A stretch of 34,993 nucleotides of DNA from Oscillospiraceae bacterium. GTDB taxonomy: Bacteria > Bacillota > Clostridia > Oscillospirales > CAG-382. The stretch is taken from positions 1 through 34,993 of the forward strand of contig JAFLUP010000020.1 of assembly GCA_022508745.1 (NCBI GenBank), in the 5' to 3' direction. Shown here one piece after another: positions 1-6,081 of this stretch. The notes beneath the pieces are model-generated. The model saw only the letters and a list, made by a program, of their open reading frames with translations, made no database searches and was not told the DNA's origin. The first letter of the stretch is position 1; each line of letters opens with the position of its first letter. The translations under genes were made by a program, and so were the position numbers.

Positions 1-55
1 GAGCGCGACCTTGCCAAGGTCGAGGTAGCGGGTTCGACCCCCGTAATCCGCTCCA
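1..55 (+). tRNA. tRNA-Gly (GCC), 3' part only
   Basis: The window opens inside the anticodon arm. The stem CGACC/GGTCG closes a seven-base loop TTGCCAA with anticodon GCC (glycine). The T arm follows (stem 28-32/40-44, loop TTCGACC at 33-39), then the 3' acceptor strand 45-51, discriminator T at 52 and encoded CCA at 53-55. A U discriminator is usual for bacterial tRNA-Gly. The 5' half, with the D arm, lies outside the window. Confidence 0.93.
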
Positions 56-57
56 TG

Positions 58-98
58 AAAAAAGCCTAATTTGTCTACCAGACAAATTAGGCTTTTTT
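58..98 (+). terminator. Rho-independent terminator of tRNA-Gly
   Basis: A 12-bp perfect stem (GCCTAATTTGTC at 64-75, GACAAATTAGGC at 81-92) with a 5-base loop is followed by six T. Flanking A and T runs extend the pairing. It begins three bases after the tRNA CCA end. Confidence 0.93.
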
Positions 99-99
99 C

Positions 100-280
100 G
101 AACGAAGTGTTCCGCTGCCGCGGAACGTGAAGTACCCTTCAGACGTGAAGTGCACTGCGTGCGTGAAGTGTGCCTGCGGCACGATATGTGGAACGCTTCA
201 CTTCACTTTGCGCCAAAGGCGCAATACTTCACTATGCCGCAAGGCGTAACTTCACTGCGGTATCGCCGCAACTTCACTGA
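100..280. repeat. Array of GTGAAGT/ACTTCAC repeats with palindromic spacers
   Basis: Three GTGAAGT copies start at 127, 145 and 163 (an exact 18-base period). The orientation then flips and ACTTCAC copies start at 200, 226, 249 and 271. Most stretches between copies are themselves small inverted repeats: GCAC-TGC-GTGC, GCGCC-AAA-GGCGC and TGCGG...CCGCA. A further hairpin GTTCCGC/GCGGAAC precedes the first copy. The array starts directly after the tRNA terminator. I see no protein-coding gene in 56-416. I do not know a named repeat family for this. A relative lies at 1106-1130. Confidence 0.8.
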
Positions 281-319
281 CCTTCCCTTCCGGCAGCCAG
301 AGCGGTTGCCGGGTGCTTT

Positions 320-349
320 TTGCGTTCGTTCATAATTTGGTGGTAAAAT
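320..349 (+). promoter_or_regulatory. Possible promoter of the HAD gene
   Basis: TTGCGT at 320-325 and TAAAAT at 344-349 are 18 bases apart. A second -10-like TAGAAT lies near 366-371 without a good -35. The -35 match is weak. Confidence 0.35.
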
Positions 350-382
350 ATAGCAAGAAAATGTGATAGAATATGACTGACT

Positions 383-407
383 GATAAATTGAAATTTATC
401 AAAGGGG
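383..407 (+). promoter_or_regulatory. Leader hairpin abutting the ribosome site of the HAD gene
   Basis: GATAAATT (383-390) and AATTTATC (393-400) form a perfect 8-bp inverted repeat with a 2-base gap. AAAGGGG follows at 401-407, ten bases before ATG 417. The hairpin sits against the ribosome site and could affect translation. That effect is inference. Confidence 0.5.
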
Positions 408-416
408 CGTGATGCA

Positions 417-977
417 ATGAATAAAGCTATTTTTTGGGATTTGCAGGGTACTCTTGGTGGCGACGCTGTGGCGAGCATTGAATTATTTGAACCATACTCG
501 TTTGCAAAAGATGCGCTGAAACTTGCGAAAGATGCGGAATATAAAAACATCGTCATAACGAATCAAAGCCGAATTAGTAAAGGTACTCTTTCGGCAGAAG
601 CATATAAAAGAGAATCTCAACGAATCATCGGCTATTTTAACGCTGATGAAATACTGTTGGAGGAGATCCTTTGCTGTCCACATCAAAACAAGGACGAGTG
701 TAACTGCAAAAAACCTAAGACTGGATTGATTCAGTATAGCATCAAGAAATATGACCTTGATATAAAGAATTGCTATGTTGTCGGAGACATGGGAAAGAAT
801 GAAATTGTCATGGCGTATAATGCAGGGTGTAAGGGTATCCTTGTGTTAACAGGCGGCGGTAAAGACAGTCTTGGCATCTTTAGAAATACATGGGGAAATT
901 ATGAAGCCGATATTATTGCGGATAATGCACTTGAAGCTGTAAAAAGAATCATTGATGCTGCTCAGGCACATGAGTGA
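417..977 (+). CDS. HAD-IIIA (GmhB-like) phosphatase with altered motif I
   Basis: This 186-residue protein resembles HAD subclass IIIA phosphatases of the histidinol-phosphatase/GmhB type. Motif I is D8-L-Q-G-T. The nucleophile Asp8 is present, but the usual second Asp (acid/base, DxD) is Gln10. Motif II is T48-N-Q-S. A zinc-type Cys/His cluster follows (C87-P-H89, C95, C97) and runs into K98-K-P-K. Motif IV is G123-D124 with Glu129. Start ATG 417 has AAAGGGG upstream. The gene is strikingly AT-rich with AAA/ATA-type codons, unlike its GC-rich neighbours, and lies between two related repeat loci, which suggests horizontal acquisition. The substrate is unknown. The Gln may reduce or change phosphatase activity, although I recall HAD-like clades with a D-x-Q-G-T motif I. 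Confidence 0.85.
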   Translation: MNKAIFWDLQGTLGGDAVASIELFEPYSFAKDALKLAKDAEYKNIVITNQSRISKGTLSAEAYKRESQRIIGYFNADEILLEEILCCPHQNKDECNCKKPKTGLIQYSIKKYDLDIKNCYVVGDMGKNEIVMAYNAGCKGILVLTGGGKDSLGIFRNTWGNYEADIIADNALEAVKRIIDAAQAHE

Positions 978-1021
978 ATTTGAACAAATTCCAGCTTATC
1001 GTGCAGGCGGCGTACATTACT

Positions 1022-1064
1022 TTTGGTCGTTCTTACCCCTGTTCTGCTCCGTTTGGTCGTTCTT
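1022..1064 (+). repeat. 13-bp direct repeat in the HAD 3' flank
   Basis: TTTGGTCGTTCTT occurs at 1022-1034 and again at 1052-1064. The copies are 30 bases apart start to start, in otherwise non-coding sequence. No function is apparent. Confidence 0.6.
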
Positions 1065-1069
1065 TCGCA

Positions 1070-1103
1070 TGAAAAAAAGACACCGTAAGGTGTCTTTTTT
1101 TCA
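1070..1103 (+). terminator. Terminator downstream of the HAD gene
   Basis: GACACC-GTAA-GGTGTC is flanked by seven A on the left and seven T on the right, so the stem can extend to 13 bp. The symmetric A/T runs make it potentially bidirectional. Confidence 0.85.
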
Positions 1104-1105
1104 TG

Positions 1106-1130
1106 GAACGAAGTGTGCAGCATACTTCAC
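1106..1130. repeat. Single relative of the 100-280 hairpin repeat
   Basis: GAACGAAGTGT at 1106-1116 matches the left end of the first array (100-110). It runs into an inverted repeat GAAGTGTGC/GCATACTTC ending in ACTTCAC. Like the first array, it directly follows a terminator T tract, so the HAD gene is bracketed by related elements. Confidence 0.65.
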
Positions 1131-1170
1131 GAAATGCGGCAAGGCATCCTTATCAGCAAAAGAGCATTGC

Positions 1171-1200
1171 CGGTTTTCGTGCAATGCCCTTTTTATCCTG
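1171..1200. terminator. Terminator for the leftward 518-residue gene
   Basis: GCATTGC and GCAATGC form a stem with a 10-base loop. A T-rich run follows on either strand (CCTTTTT on plus, TCTTTTG on minus). It lies just beyond the leftward stop codon at 1204. Confidence 0.65.
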
Positions 1201-1203
1201 TTT

Positions 1204-2760
1204 TTAATCGATCTCTACCCAGTGGTCCACGCCGCCGCAGGAATTGGCGAGGATCAGGTCGTCGATACTGACGCGCACCACGTCGCGGGGCGGGACGGTC
1301 AGTTCATACACGAAGGAACGCTCCTCCCACACGTCGCAGAAGGGTCTGCCGTCCGCCACGCGGAACCACCACTGCCCATTCTTTTCCACCAGCAGAGAGG
1401 TGTCCACGCCGGCAAACGCTTTTTCCGGCGAATCAAAATGGTAGGGCTGCATGATCAGCTTCGCGCCGAGGATTTCGGAATTTTCGTTACGGATGATATT
1501 CGCCAACACCCCCGTATTGCGGGAGAAGAAGCGGAGCTTCCGCGGACGGTCGCCGGCGTTGATGAGGGTATAGTTGGCGGTGTTCTGCATCATCCAGTTG
1601 CCGATGTTGGACTTCTTGCCCTCTCCGTCGTTGGATTCCGTGTCGATGCAGACCTCCTTCCCGTCCTCCGTGACGCAGCGGAACACGATCATGTCCGTTC
1701 CCACCGCACGGGGGTTGTCGTTGGGGTTGAGGGAGGTGAGCCATGTATTCCCTTCCACGGGGAATTCCTGCATTTTGAAGCGGGCGTAAGGCTCCGTGAC
1801 GGACTTGTAGTTCGGGTCGCGCCGGACGGTATACTTCACCGGCAGACGTCCGGGAGCAGTGCAGTCGTCAAAGACCCAACTGATCTCCGCTTCCGCAAGC
1901 CCGTTACAGCCCTCGTCGATGCCCTTGTACTGGGCGGCGTAGTTCTTGCCGTCCCGGGTGACCACATAGCCCTGCTCCGGCTTTGCGGGGTCGCACTGGG
2001 AAGGATCGGTATAGCACCAGAAGGTGCCGGTCACACTGCCGCCGGAGACCACAAAGCGCACCGCACCGTTGCCGCACTTGCCGGGCAGCAGCGCCTGATC
2101 CGCCGTGGAGCCGGAGTATGCCCCGTAGGGAGCGTCTCCGCTGGTGCCACCCAGCACCCAGACGTAGGTGCCGGGCGCAAGGACAAAGCATTCCTTGCGA
2201 ACCGGCTGCGGCTGGTAATCCACATAATCACAGCCCACATAGATGGGGTTGAGGGTCTTTCCGTCCGCGAGGAAATAATCCTCCGGCAGGTCGAAGCGCA
2301 GACCGTAGAAATCGCACCATTCCCGCTGCCCGAGCCATTCCCCCCGCACCTGATTGCCGATGTTTTCCACGGTGACGGTCACGTCCGTCTCCCCGTCGTT
2401 GCGGAGCTGGTAACCGAGAAAGATGGGCACGCCGGTGTGGTTGGAATCCTCATAGGTGAAGAAACATTCGCCGGTCAGCCCGCGGTTGCGGAGCAATGCC
2501 TGCCCGATGTCCGGCGGAGCGAGCATTTCCGGGTTGTTGCAGTAGATGTACGTCCCTTCCGCCCGTTTGCGGTAGGTGATCTGCGCCGCCGGTGTGCGAT
2601 CCTCCGTTTCGGAAAGCAGGGCGTCGTAGACGGTCTGCTTGAAGCGGTTGCGGAAGGGTTGTCCGTGCAGATCCCCCTCCGGCTGGGGAGGCAGCTCCAC
2701 ATGGACGGCACGTTCCCCCGCGTTGGCGGTGGATGACACGGTAAATGTTTTGTAAGCCAT
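1204..2760 (-). CDS. Unrecognised 518-residue protein
   Basis: I do not recognise the family. I start it at ATG 2760 (MAYKTFTV) because GAAAGGG precedes it at good spacing. An in-frame upstream ATG at 2814 would run through this ribosome site. There is no signal peptide or membrane segment. The sequence is rich in Gly, aromatic and Val/Thr residues, reads as beta-rich, and has scattered cysteines (for example near G-K-C-G-N and the C-terminal N-S-C-G-G). It is the last gene of a three-gene leftward set after a hydrolase and a membrane-anchored protein. The strong GC bias and full-length frame support a real gene. Function is unknown; a cytoplasmic or mother-cell protein is possible. Confidence 0.75.
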   Translation of the reverse strand: MAYKTFTVSSTANAGERAVHVELPPQPEGDLHGQPFRNRFKQTVYDALLSETEDRTPAAQITYRKRAEGTYIYCNNPEMLAPPDIGQALLRNRGLTGECFFTYEDSNHTGVPIFLGYQLRNDGETDVTVTVENIGNQVRGEWLGQREWCDFYGLRFDLPEDYFLADGKTLNPIYVGCDYVDYQPQPVRKECFVLAPGTYVWVLGGTSGDAPYGAYSGSTADQALLPGKCGNGAVRFVVSGGSVTGTFWCYTDPSQCDPAKPEQGYVVTRDGKNYAAQYKGIDEGCNGLAEAEISWVFDDCTAPGRLPVKYTVRRDPNYKSVTEPYARFKMQEFPVEGNTWLTSLNPNDNPRAVGTDMIVFRCVTEDGKEVCIDTESNDGEGKKSNIGNWMMQNTANYTLINAGDRPRKLRFFSRNTGVLANIIRNENSEILGAKLIMQPYHFDSPEKAFAGVDTSLLVEKNGQWWFRVADGRPFCDVWEERSFVYELTVPPRDVVRVSIDDLILANSCGGVDHWVEID

Positions 2761-2777
2761 GGTTTTTCCCTTTCTTT

Positions 2778-3281
2778 TTATGCGTTGAAGCCGTAATACC
2801 ATCTTCTGCCGCACTGGACGGCGTATACGTCATAGTTCATGGTGAATCCACCCTCGATCGAGCAGCGCGTTTTCACCCGCACGAAGGAGTTCACCTTCGA
2901 GGGATCCGCTTTTTCGGCGTATTTCTCCAGCAGCCGGTCGAACGCTTCCGTGCCGGGCAGGATGGGCTGCCCCACCTCGCTTTGCAGGGTGATCGACCCG
3001 GTCACACGGTTGGCGCCCGGCAGGCTGTAATTGGATTTGAGGGTTCGACGGAGGGTATCCGTATCCTTGATCCCGTAAAGGTCCATCAGCTCCCGGCGCT
3101 GGTACTCGGAGGCGTATTTGATCAGATCGTCCGCATCATATTCCAAAGACGCCCGGAGATACCCCTCCACCGCGCTCTTCGGCGTGCTGCGGGCGTTGTA
3201 GATCCATACGCCGATCAGGACGCCGACGGCGACCACACCCAGCGTCAGAAGCGGCCAGAAGCGTTTGAGGATGTTTTTCAT
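2778..3281 (-). CDS. Small membrane-anchored protein
   Basis: The product is 167 residues. A short basic N-terminus (MKNILKRF) is followed by one hydrophobic segment at about 8-28. There is no lipobox, so it is probably a signal anchor with the rest outside the membrane. The exported part (about 35-167) has alternating helical and strand-like segments that resemble small NTF2-like extracytoplasmic domains, but no signature supports that firmly. Its start overlaps the stop of the metallo-hydrolase gene by 4 bases (ATGA), implying translational coupling. The 518-residue gene follows 17 bases downstream. Function is unknown. Confidence 0.75.
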   Translation of the reverse strand: MKNILKRFWPLLTLGVVAVGVLIGVWIYNARSTPKSAVEGYLRASLEYDADDLIKYASEYQRRELMDLYGIKDTDTLRRTLKSNYSLPGANRVTGSITLQSEVGQPILPGTEAFDRLLEKYAEKADPSKVNSFVRVKTRCSIEGGFTMNYDVYAVQCGRRWYYGFNA

Positions 3282-3913
3282 CTGCGTCTGAACTCTTGCA
3301 GGAAGGGGTTGTACATGATCTCGTCGGAGAGCGTGGTCTTCTCGTCATGCCCGGGATAGACGGTGTAATCCCCCGGCAGATTGCACAGCATACGGAGGGA
3401 AGCACGCATATCCTCCTCGTTGCCGCCGAAGTCCAGCGTGCCAATGCCGCCGCGGAAAAGGGTATCCCCGGTGAAGAGATGGTCCCCGAACAGGTAGCAA
3501 ACGCTGCCTTTGGTGTGCCCCGGCGACGGGATCACATAGAAAGTGAATCCTGCAACGGTGTAATTCCCTTCCCGGTCGAACAGATAGTCGGCAGGGTCGA
3601 AGGGACGCGGATCGTAAGGGATCAGCGCGGAGAAATGATCCCGCTCGGTGAGCAGATGCGCGTCGGCGCGGTGGATACAGACCGGCGCTTTCTCGGAGCG
3701 CAGATCCCCCACGGCGAGGATGTGGTCGAAATGCCCATGGGTCAGCAGGATCAGCCGGCAGCGGGCGTTCATGCGATGCAGCCCGTCCTGGATCAACGTC
3801 AGATGGTCGCCGGGATCAATGACGCAGGCGTCCCCGCTTTTCCGGTCCTTGACCAGATAACAGTTGGTGTTCAGATCGCCAACGACGATCCGTTCGATCT
3901 GGTAATCGCCCAT
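3278..3913 (-). CDS. Metallo-beta-lactamase-fold hydrolase (glyoxalase II-like)
   Basis: This 211-residue cytoplasmic enzyme belongs to the short MBL-fold hydrolase group often annotated as hydroxyacylglutathione hydrolase (YqgX type). The metal site is complete: T-H59-G-H61-F-D63-H64, then S-P-G-H133, D150 in the F-T-G-D-T motif and H189 in Y-P-G-H. The real substrate is unknown. Clostridia generally lack glutathione, so a thioester from another thiol is more likely. It is first in a three-gene leftward set and overlaps the next gene by 4 bases. The ribosome site AAAGGAG lies just before ATG 3913. Confidence 0.9.
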   Translation of the reverse strand: MGDYQIERIVVGDLNTNCYLVKDRKSGDACVIDPGDHLTLIQDGLHRMNARCRLILLTHGHFDHILAVGDLRSEKAPVCIHRADAHLLTERDHFSALIPYDPRPFDPADYLFDREGNYTVAGFTFYVIPSPGHTKGSVCYLFGDHLFTGDTLFRGGIGTLDFGGNEEDMRASLRMLCNLPGDYTVYPGHDEKTTLSDEIMYNPFLQEFRRR

Positions 3914-4025
3914 AAGTGAATCTCCTTTTCTGTGTATAAAACCGTTTTTTTACGGCAAACATAGCAACGGAAGGTTACATATCTCTGTCCACTTCGGAAA
4001 ACGACTGCGAAGCGGTTGTTTTCCT

Positions 4026-4074
4026 GAAGTCGGCAAACCGACCGTAACTTGACGCAGTACATTCCGCCGACTTC
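4026..4074. repeat. 9-bp inverted repeat near the MBL promoter start point
   Basis: GAAGTCGGC (4026-4034) and GCCGACTTC (4066-4074) are perfect inverted arms. The right arm directly abuts the -10 box at 4075-4080, so it covers the predicted transcription start. Part of the repeat would be in the RNA. It could be a protein operator or a leader structure. Confidence 0.45.
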
Positions 4075-4104
4075 ATTTTAACACAAATACGGCGGGGATG
4101 TAAA
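4075..4104 (-). promoter_or_regulatory. Promoter of the MBL-fold operon
   Basis: On the minus strand TTTACA (4099-4104) and TAAAAT (4075-4080) are 18 bases apart, each one base from consensus. They imply a leader of about 155 bases that could fold into several small hairpins. No known riboswitch was recognised. Confidence 0.5.
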
Positions 4105-4147
4105 GACCTTTTTTCATTTTTCTCATCAGAAAGGAATGGTACTCTTC

Positions 4148-4321
4148 ATGAGCGAAAAGGAGCTTCTCTATCTGGAGGATGCGCTGCAGCACGAGCAATT
4201 CCTCAAAACCCAGTGCACGGAAACCGCCTCCAAACTGACCGACCCGGATCTGAAAAACTTCGTCAGCGGGCTTGCCGCCAGTCACCAGGAGGTCTTTCAG
4301 ACCCTCTACAACGCGCTTTAA
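4148..4321 (+). CDS. Small spore-coat-type helical protein
   Basis: The product is 57 residues. I choose ATG 4148 over ATG 4136 because AAAGGA (4130-4135) directly abuts the first ATG but is about 12 bases from the second. The sequence is all-helical and ferritin-like (SEKELLYLEDALQHEQ...), ending in a S-H-Q-E segment. It resembles the short proteins paired with Coat_F family coat proteins in Clostridia. It sits 18 bases before the clearer Coat_F gene, in the same direction. A role in the spore coat is inference from this pairing. No sigma-E or sigma-K promoter was convincingly seen. Confidence 0.7.
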   Translation: MSEKELLYLEDALQHEQFLKTQCTETASKLTDPDLKNFVSGLAASHQEVFQTLYNAL

Positions 4322-4339
4322 CGAAAGGAGCGGTAAACA

Positions 4340-4585
4340 ATGGATGACAGAACTCTGATGGAGAACATTCTCCTGACCACCAAAGGCGTGGGCGACCTGT
4401 ACCTGCACGGAACCATCGAATCCTCCACCGAGCGGGTGCGCAGCGCCTTCGACAGCTCCCTGACCCGCTGCCTGCAAATGCAGAAGCAGATCTACGACAA
4501 AATGAGCCAGAAGGGTTGGTACTCCTGCCAGAACGTGGAACAGCAGAAGATCACCCAGACCCAGCAGAAATTCGCAAACGGTTAA
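4340..4585 (+). CDS. Coat_F family spore coat protein
   Basis: The product is 81 residues with Coat_F features. The N-terminal helix M-D-D-R-T-L-M-E-N-I-L precedes an H-G-T-I-E-S-S segment near residues 25-31, a helix around S-S-L-T-R-C-L-Q-M-Q, and a G-W-Y-S-C-Q-N-V-E tail with Q-Q-K repeats. The family has a ferritin-like helical bundle and is found in spore coats or exosporia. AAAGGAG lies about 10 bases before ATG 4340. The pair with the upstream small gene likely forms a mother-cell-expressed operon. A bidirectional terminator follows directly. Confidence 0.85.
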   Translation: MDDRTLMENILLTTKGVGDLYLHGTIESSTERVRSAFDSSLTRCLQMQKQIYDKMSQKGWYSCQNVEQQKITQTQQKFANG

Positions 4586-4587
4586 AC

Positions 4588-4640
4588 CGGAAAAAGGGCT
4601 GCCCGGGCGTTTCAAACGCCAAAGGCAGTCCTTCTTTTTG
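4588..4640. terminator. Bidirectional terminator between the coat genes and gatB
   Basis: Outer stem GGGCTGCC/GGCAGTCC encloses an inner stem GGCGTTT/AAACGCC. Five A precede it and CTTCTTTTTG follows, so it can end both converging transcripts. The gatB stop codon is at 4641. Confidence 0.85.
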
Positions 4641-6077
4641 TTATTTTTGCAGCAGTTCCATGGCGATTTGGTTCAGCAGGACGGGGTTCGCCTTGCCTTG
4701 GGACTTCGCCATGGCGCGTCCGATGAGGGCGGAAGAAGCCTTGGTTTTTCCCGCGCGGTAATCCTTCACCAGCGCCGGGGATTCCTCCAACGCCTGTCTG
4801 ACCCACTCGGTGATGGTCGCCACGTCGTTGATCTGGGCAAGCCCCCGCGCTTCCACCGCCTCCACCGGGTCGATGTCGTCGTTCCAGACCTCGATTGCCA
4901 GCTTCTTGGCGGTGCCGGAGTTGATGGTTCCCTCCCCCATGAGCTGCGCGACGGCGGCGAAGCGGGCGGGCGTGGCCTTCAGATCCTCCGCGCCGAACTC
5001 CGGCGGCAGGATGCGGAAGATCTCCGCGATGAACAGGTTGGCGAGCAGCTTGGGGTAGTCTGTCAGGGCGGCGCAGGCTTCGAAGTAGTCCGCCAGCTCC
5101 CGGGAGGCGGTGAGCAGCTCGCCGTCGTAGGCGGTCAGCCCGTAGCGCTCCATATACTGCTTCTTCCGTTCGTCCGGCAGGACGGGGATTTCCGATTGCA
5201 GCTGCGAAATCAGCTCCTCGGAGAGGCGGATGGGCGGCAGATCGGGGTCCGGGAAGTAGCGGTAGTCGTTGGCGTCCTCCTTCTTGCGCATACAGGAGGT
5301 CTTTCCGGTGTTCGGGTCGAAGCGGCGGGTCTCCTGCGTGATGACTTCCCCGCTTTCCAGCGCGTCAACCTGACGCTTGTATTCATACTCGATGGCACGC
5401 TGGATGAAAGTAAAGGAGTTGATGTTTTTCATCTCCGTGCGGGTGCCGAACTCCTTCGAGCCCGCCTTGCGGACGGAAAGGTTCACGTCGCAGCGCAGGG
5501 AGCCTTCCTGCATCCGGCAGTCGGAAACGCCGGTGTAGAGCAGGATGGAACGCAGCTTGCGCACGTACGCCACCGCTTCGGCGGCGGAGCGGATATCCGG
5601 CTCGGAGACGATCTCGATGAGGGGCACGCCGCAGCGGTTGCAGTCGATCATGGTGCCCTTTTCCGGGTCGTGGATCAGCTTGCCGGCGTCCTCCTCGATA
5701 TGGATGCGGGTGATGCCGATTCGTTTGGCGCTTTCATCAGTCTCGATATCCAACCATCCGTGCTCGCAGAGGGGCAGATCGTACTGGGAGATCTGGTACG
5801 CCTTGGGCAGATCGGGATAGAAGTAGTTCTTGCGGTCCTGCTTGCTGTACCTGGCGATGGTGCAGTTGGTGGCAAGCCCCGCTTTGACGGCGTAATCGAC
5901 GACTTGCCGATTCAGCACCGGCAGCGTGCCGGGGAGCCCCATGCACACCGGGCAGCACTGGGTGTTCGGCTCCGCGCCGAAGGTGGTGGGGCAGGTGCAG
6001 AAGATCTTGGTTTTCGTGCCCAGCTCGCAATGTACTTCCAGACCGATGACCATTTCGTAGCCTTTGTAGAGATTCAT
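4641..6077 (-). CDS. gatB: Asp/Glu-tRNA(Asn/Gln) amidotransferase subunit B
   Basis: The 478-residue product has the usual GatB length. GatB is the kinase-like subunit of GatCAB: it binds the misacylated tRNA and phosphorylates the Asp or Glu side chain before amidation. Near the N-terminus it has M-V-I-G-L-E-V-H, then a cysteine pair region (F-C-T-C-P) and C-P-V-C-M-G-L-P-G, which fit the conserved metal-binding part. The C-terminal YqeY-like tail (about 330-478) is intact. ATG 6077 is chosen because GGAGG lies at good spacing; an upstream ATG at 6113 lies within gatA. It starts 4 bases after the gatA stop, so the two are probably coupled. It is the last gene of the operon and is followed by a terminator. 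Confidence 0.96.
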   Translation of the reverse strand: MNLYKGYEMVIGLEVHCELGTKTKIFCTCPTTFGAEPNTQCCPVCMGLPGTLPVLNRQVVDYAVKAGLATNCTIARYSKQDRKNYFYPDLPKAYQISQYDLPLCEHGWLDIETDESAKRIGITRIHIEEDAGKLIHDPEKGTMIDCNRCGVPLIEIVSEPDIRSAAEAVAYVRKLRSILLYTGVSDCRMQEGSLRCDVNLSVRKAGSKEFGTRTEMKNINSFTFIQRAIEYEYKRQVDALESGEVITQETRRFDPNTGKTSCMRKKEDANDYRYFPDPDLPPIRLSEELISQLQSEIPVLPDERKKQYMERYGLTAYDGELLTASRELADYFEACAALTDYPKLLANLFIAEIFRILPPEFGAEDLKATPARFAAVAQLMGEGTINSGTAKKLAIEVWNDDIDPVEAVEARGLAQINDVATITEWVRQALEESPALVKDYRAGKTKASSALIGRAMAKSQGKANPVLLNQIAMELLQK

Positions 6078-6081
6078 GTCC

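Noticed and set aside
100-280. The hairpin array as a CRISPR
   Set aside because: Repeat units are only 7 bases, orientation flips midway, spacers are 11-19 bases and self-complementary, and no cas genes are present.
100-1130. Integron attC cassette around the HAD gene
   Set aside because: No integron integrase and no attC core sites were seen. The cassette idea is kept only as a question about repeat-linked mobility.
3871-4062. A 63-residue leftward frame across the MBL leader
   Set aside because: It starts in the promoter region, has no ribosome site and overlaps the hydrolase start. The region fits a leader better.
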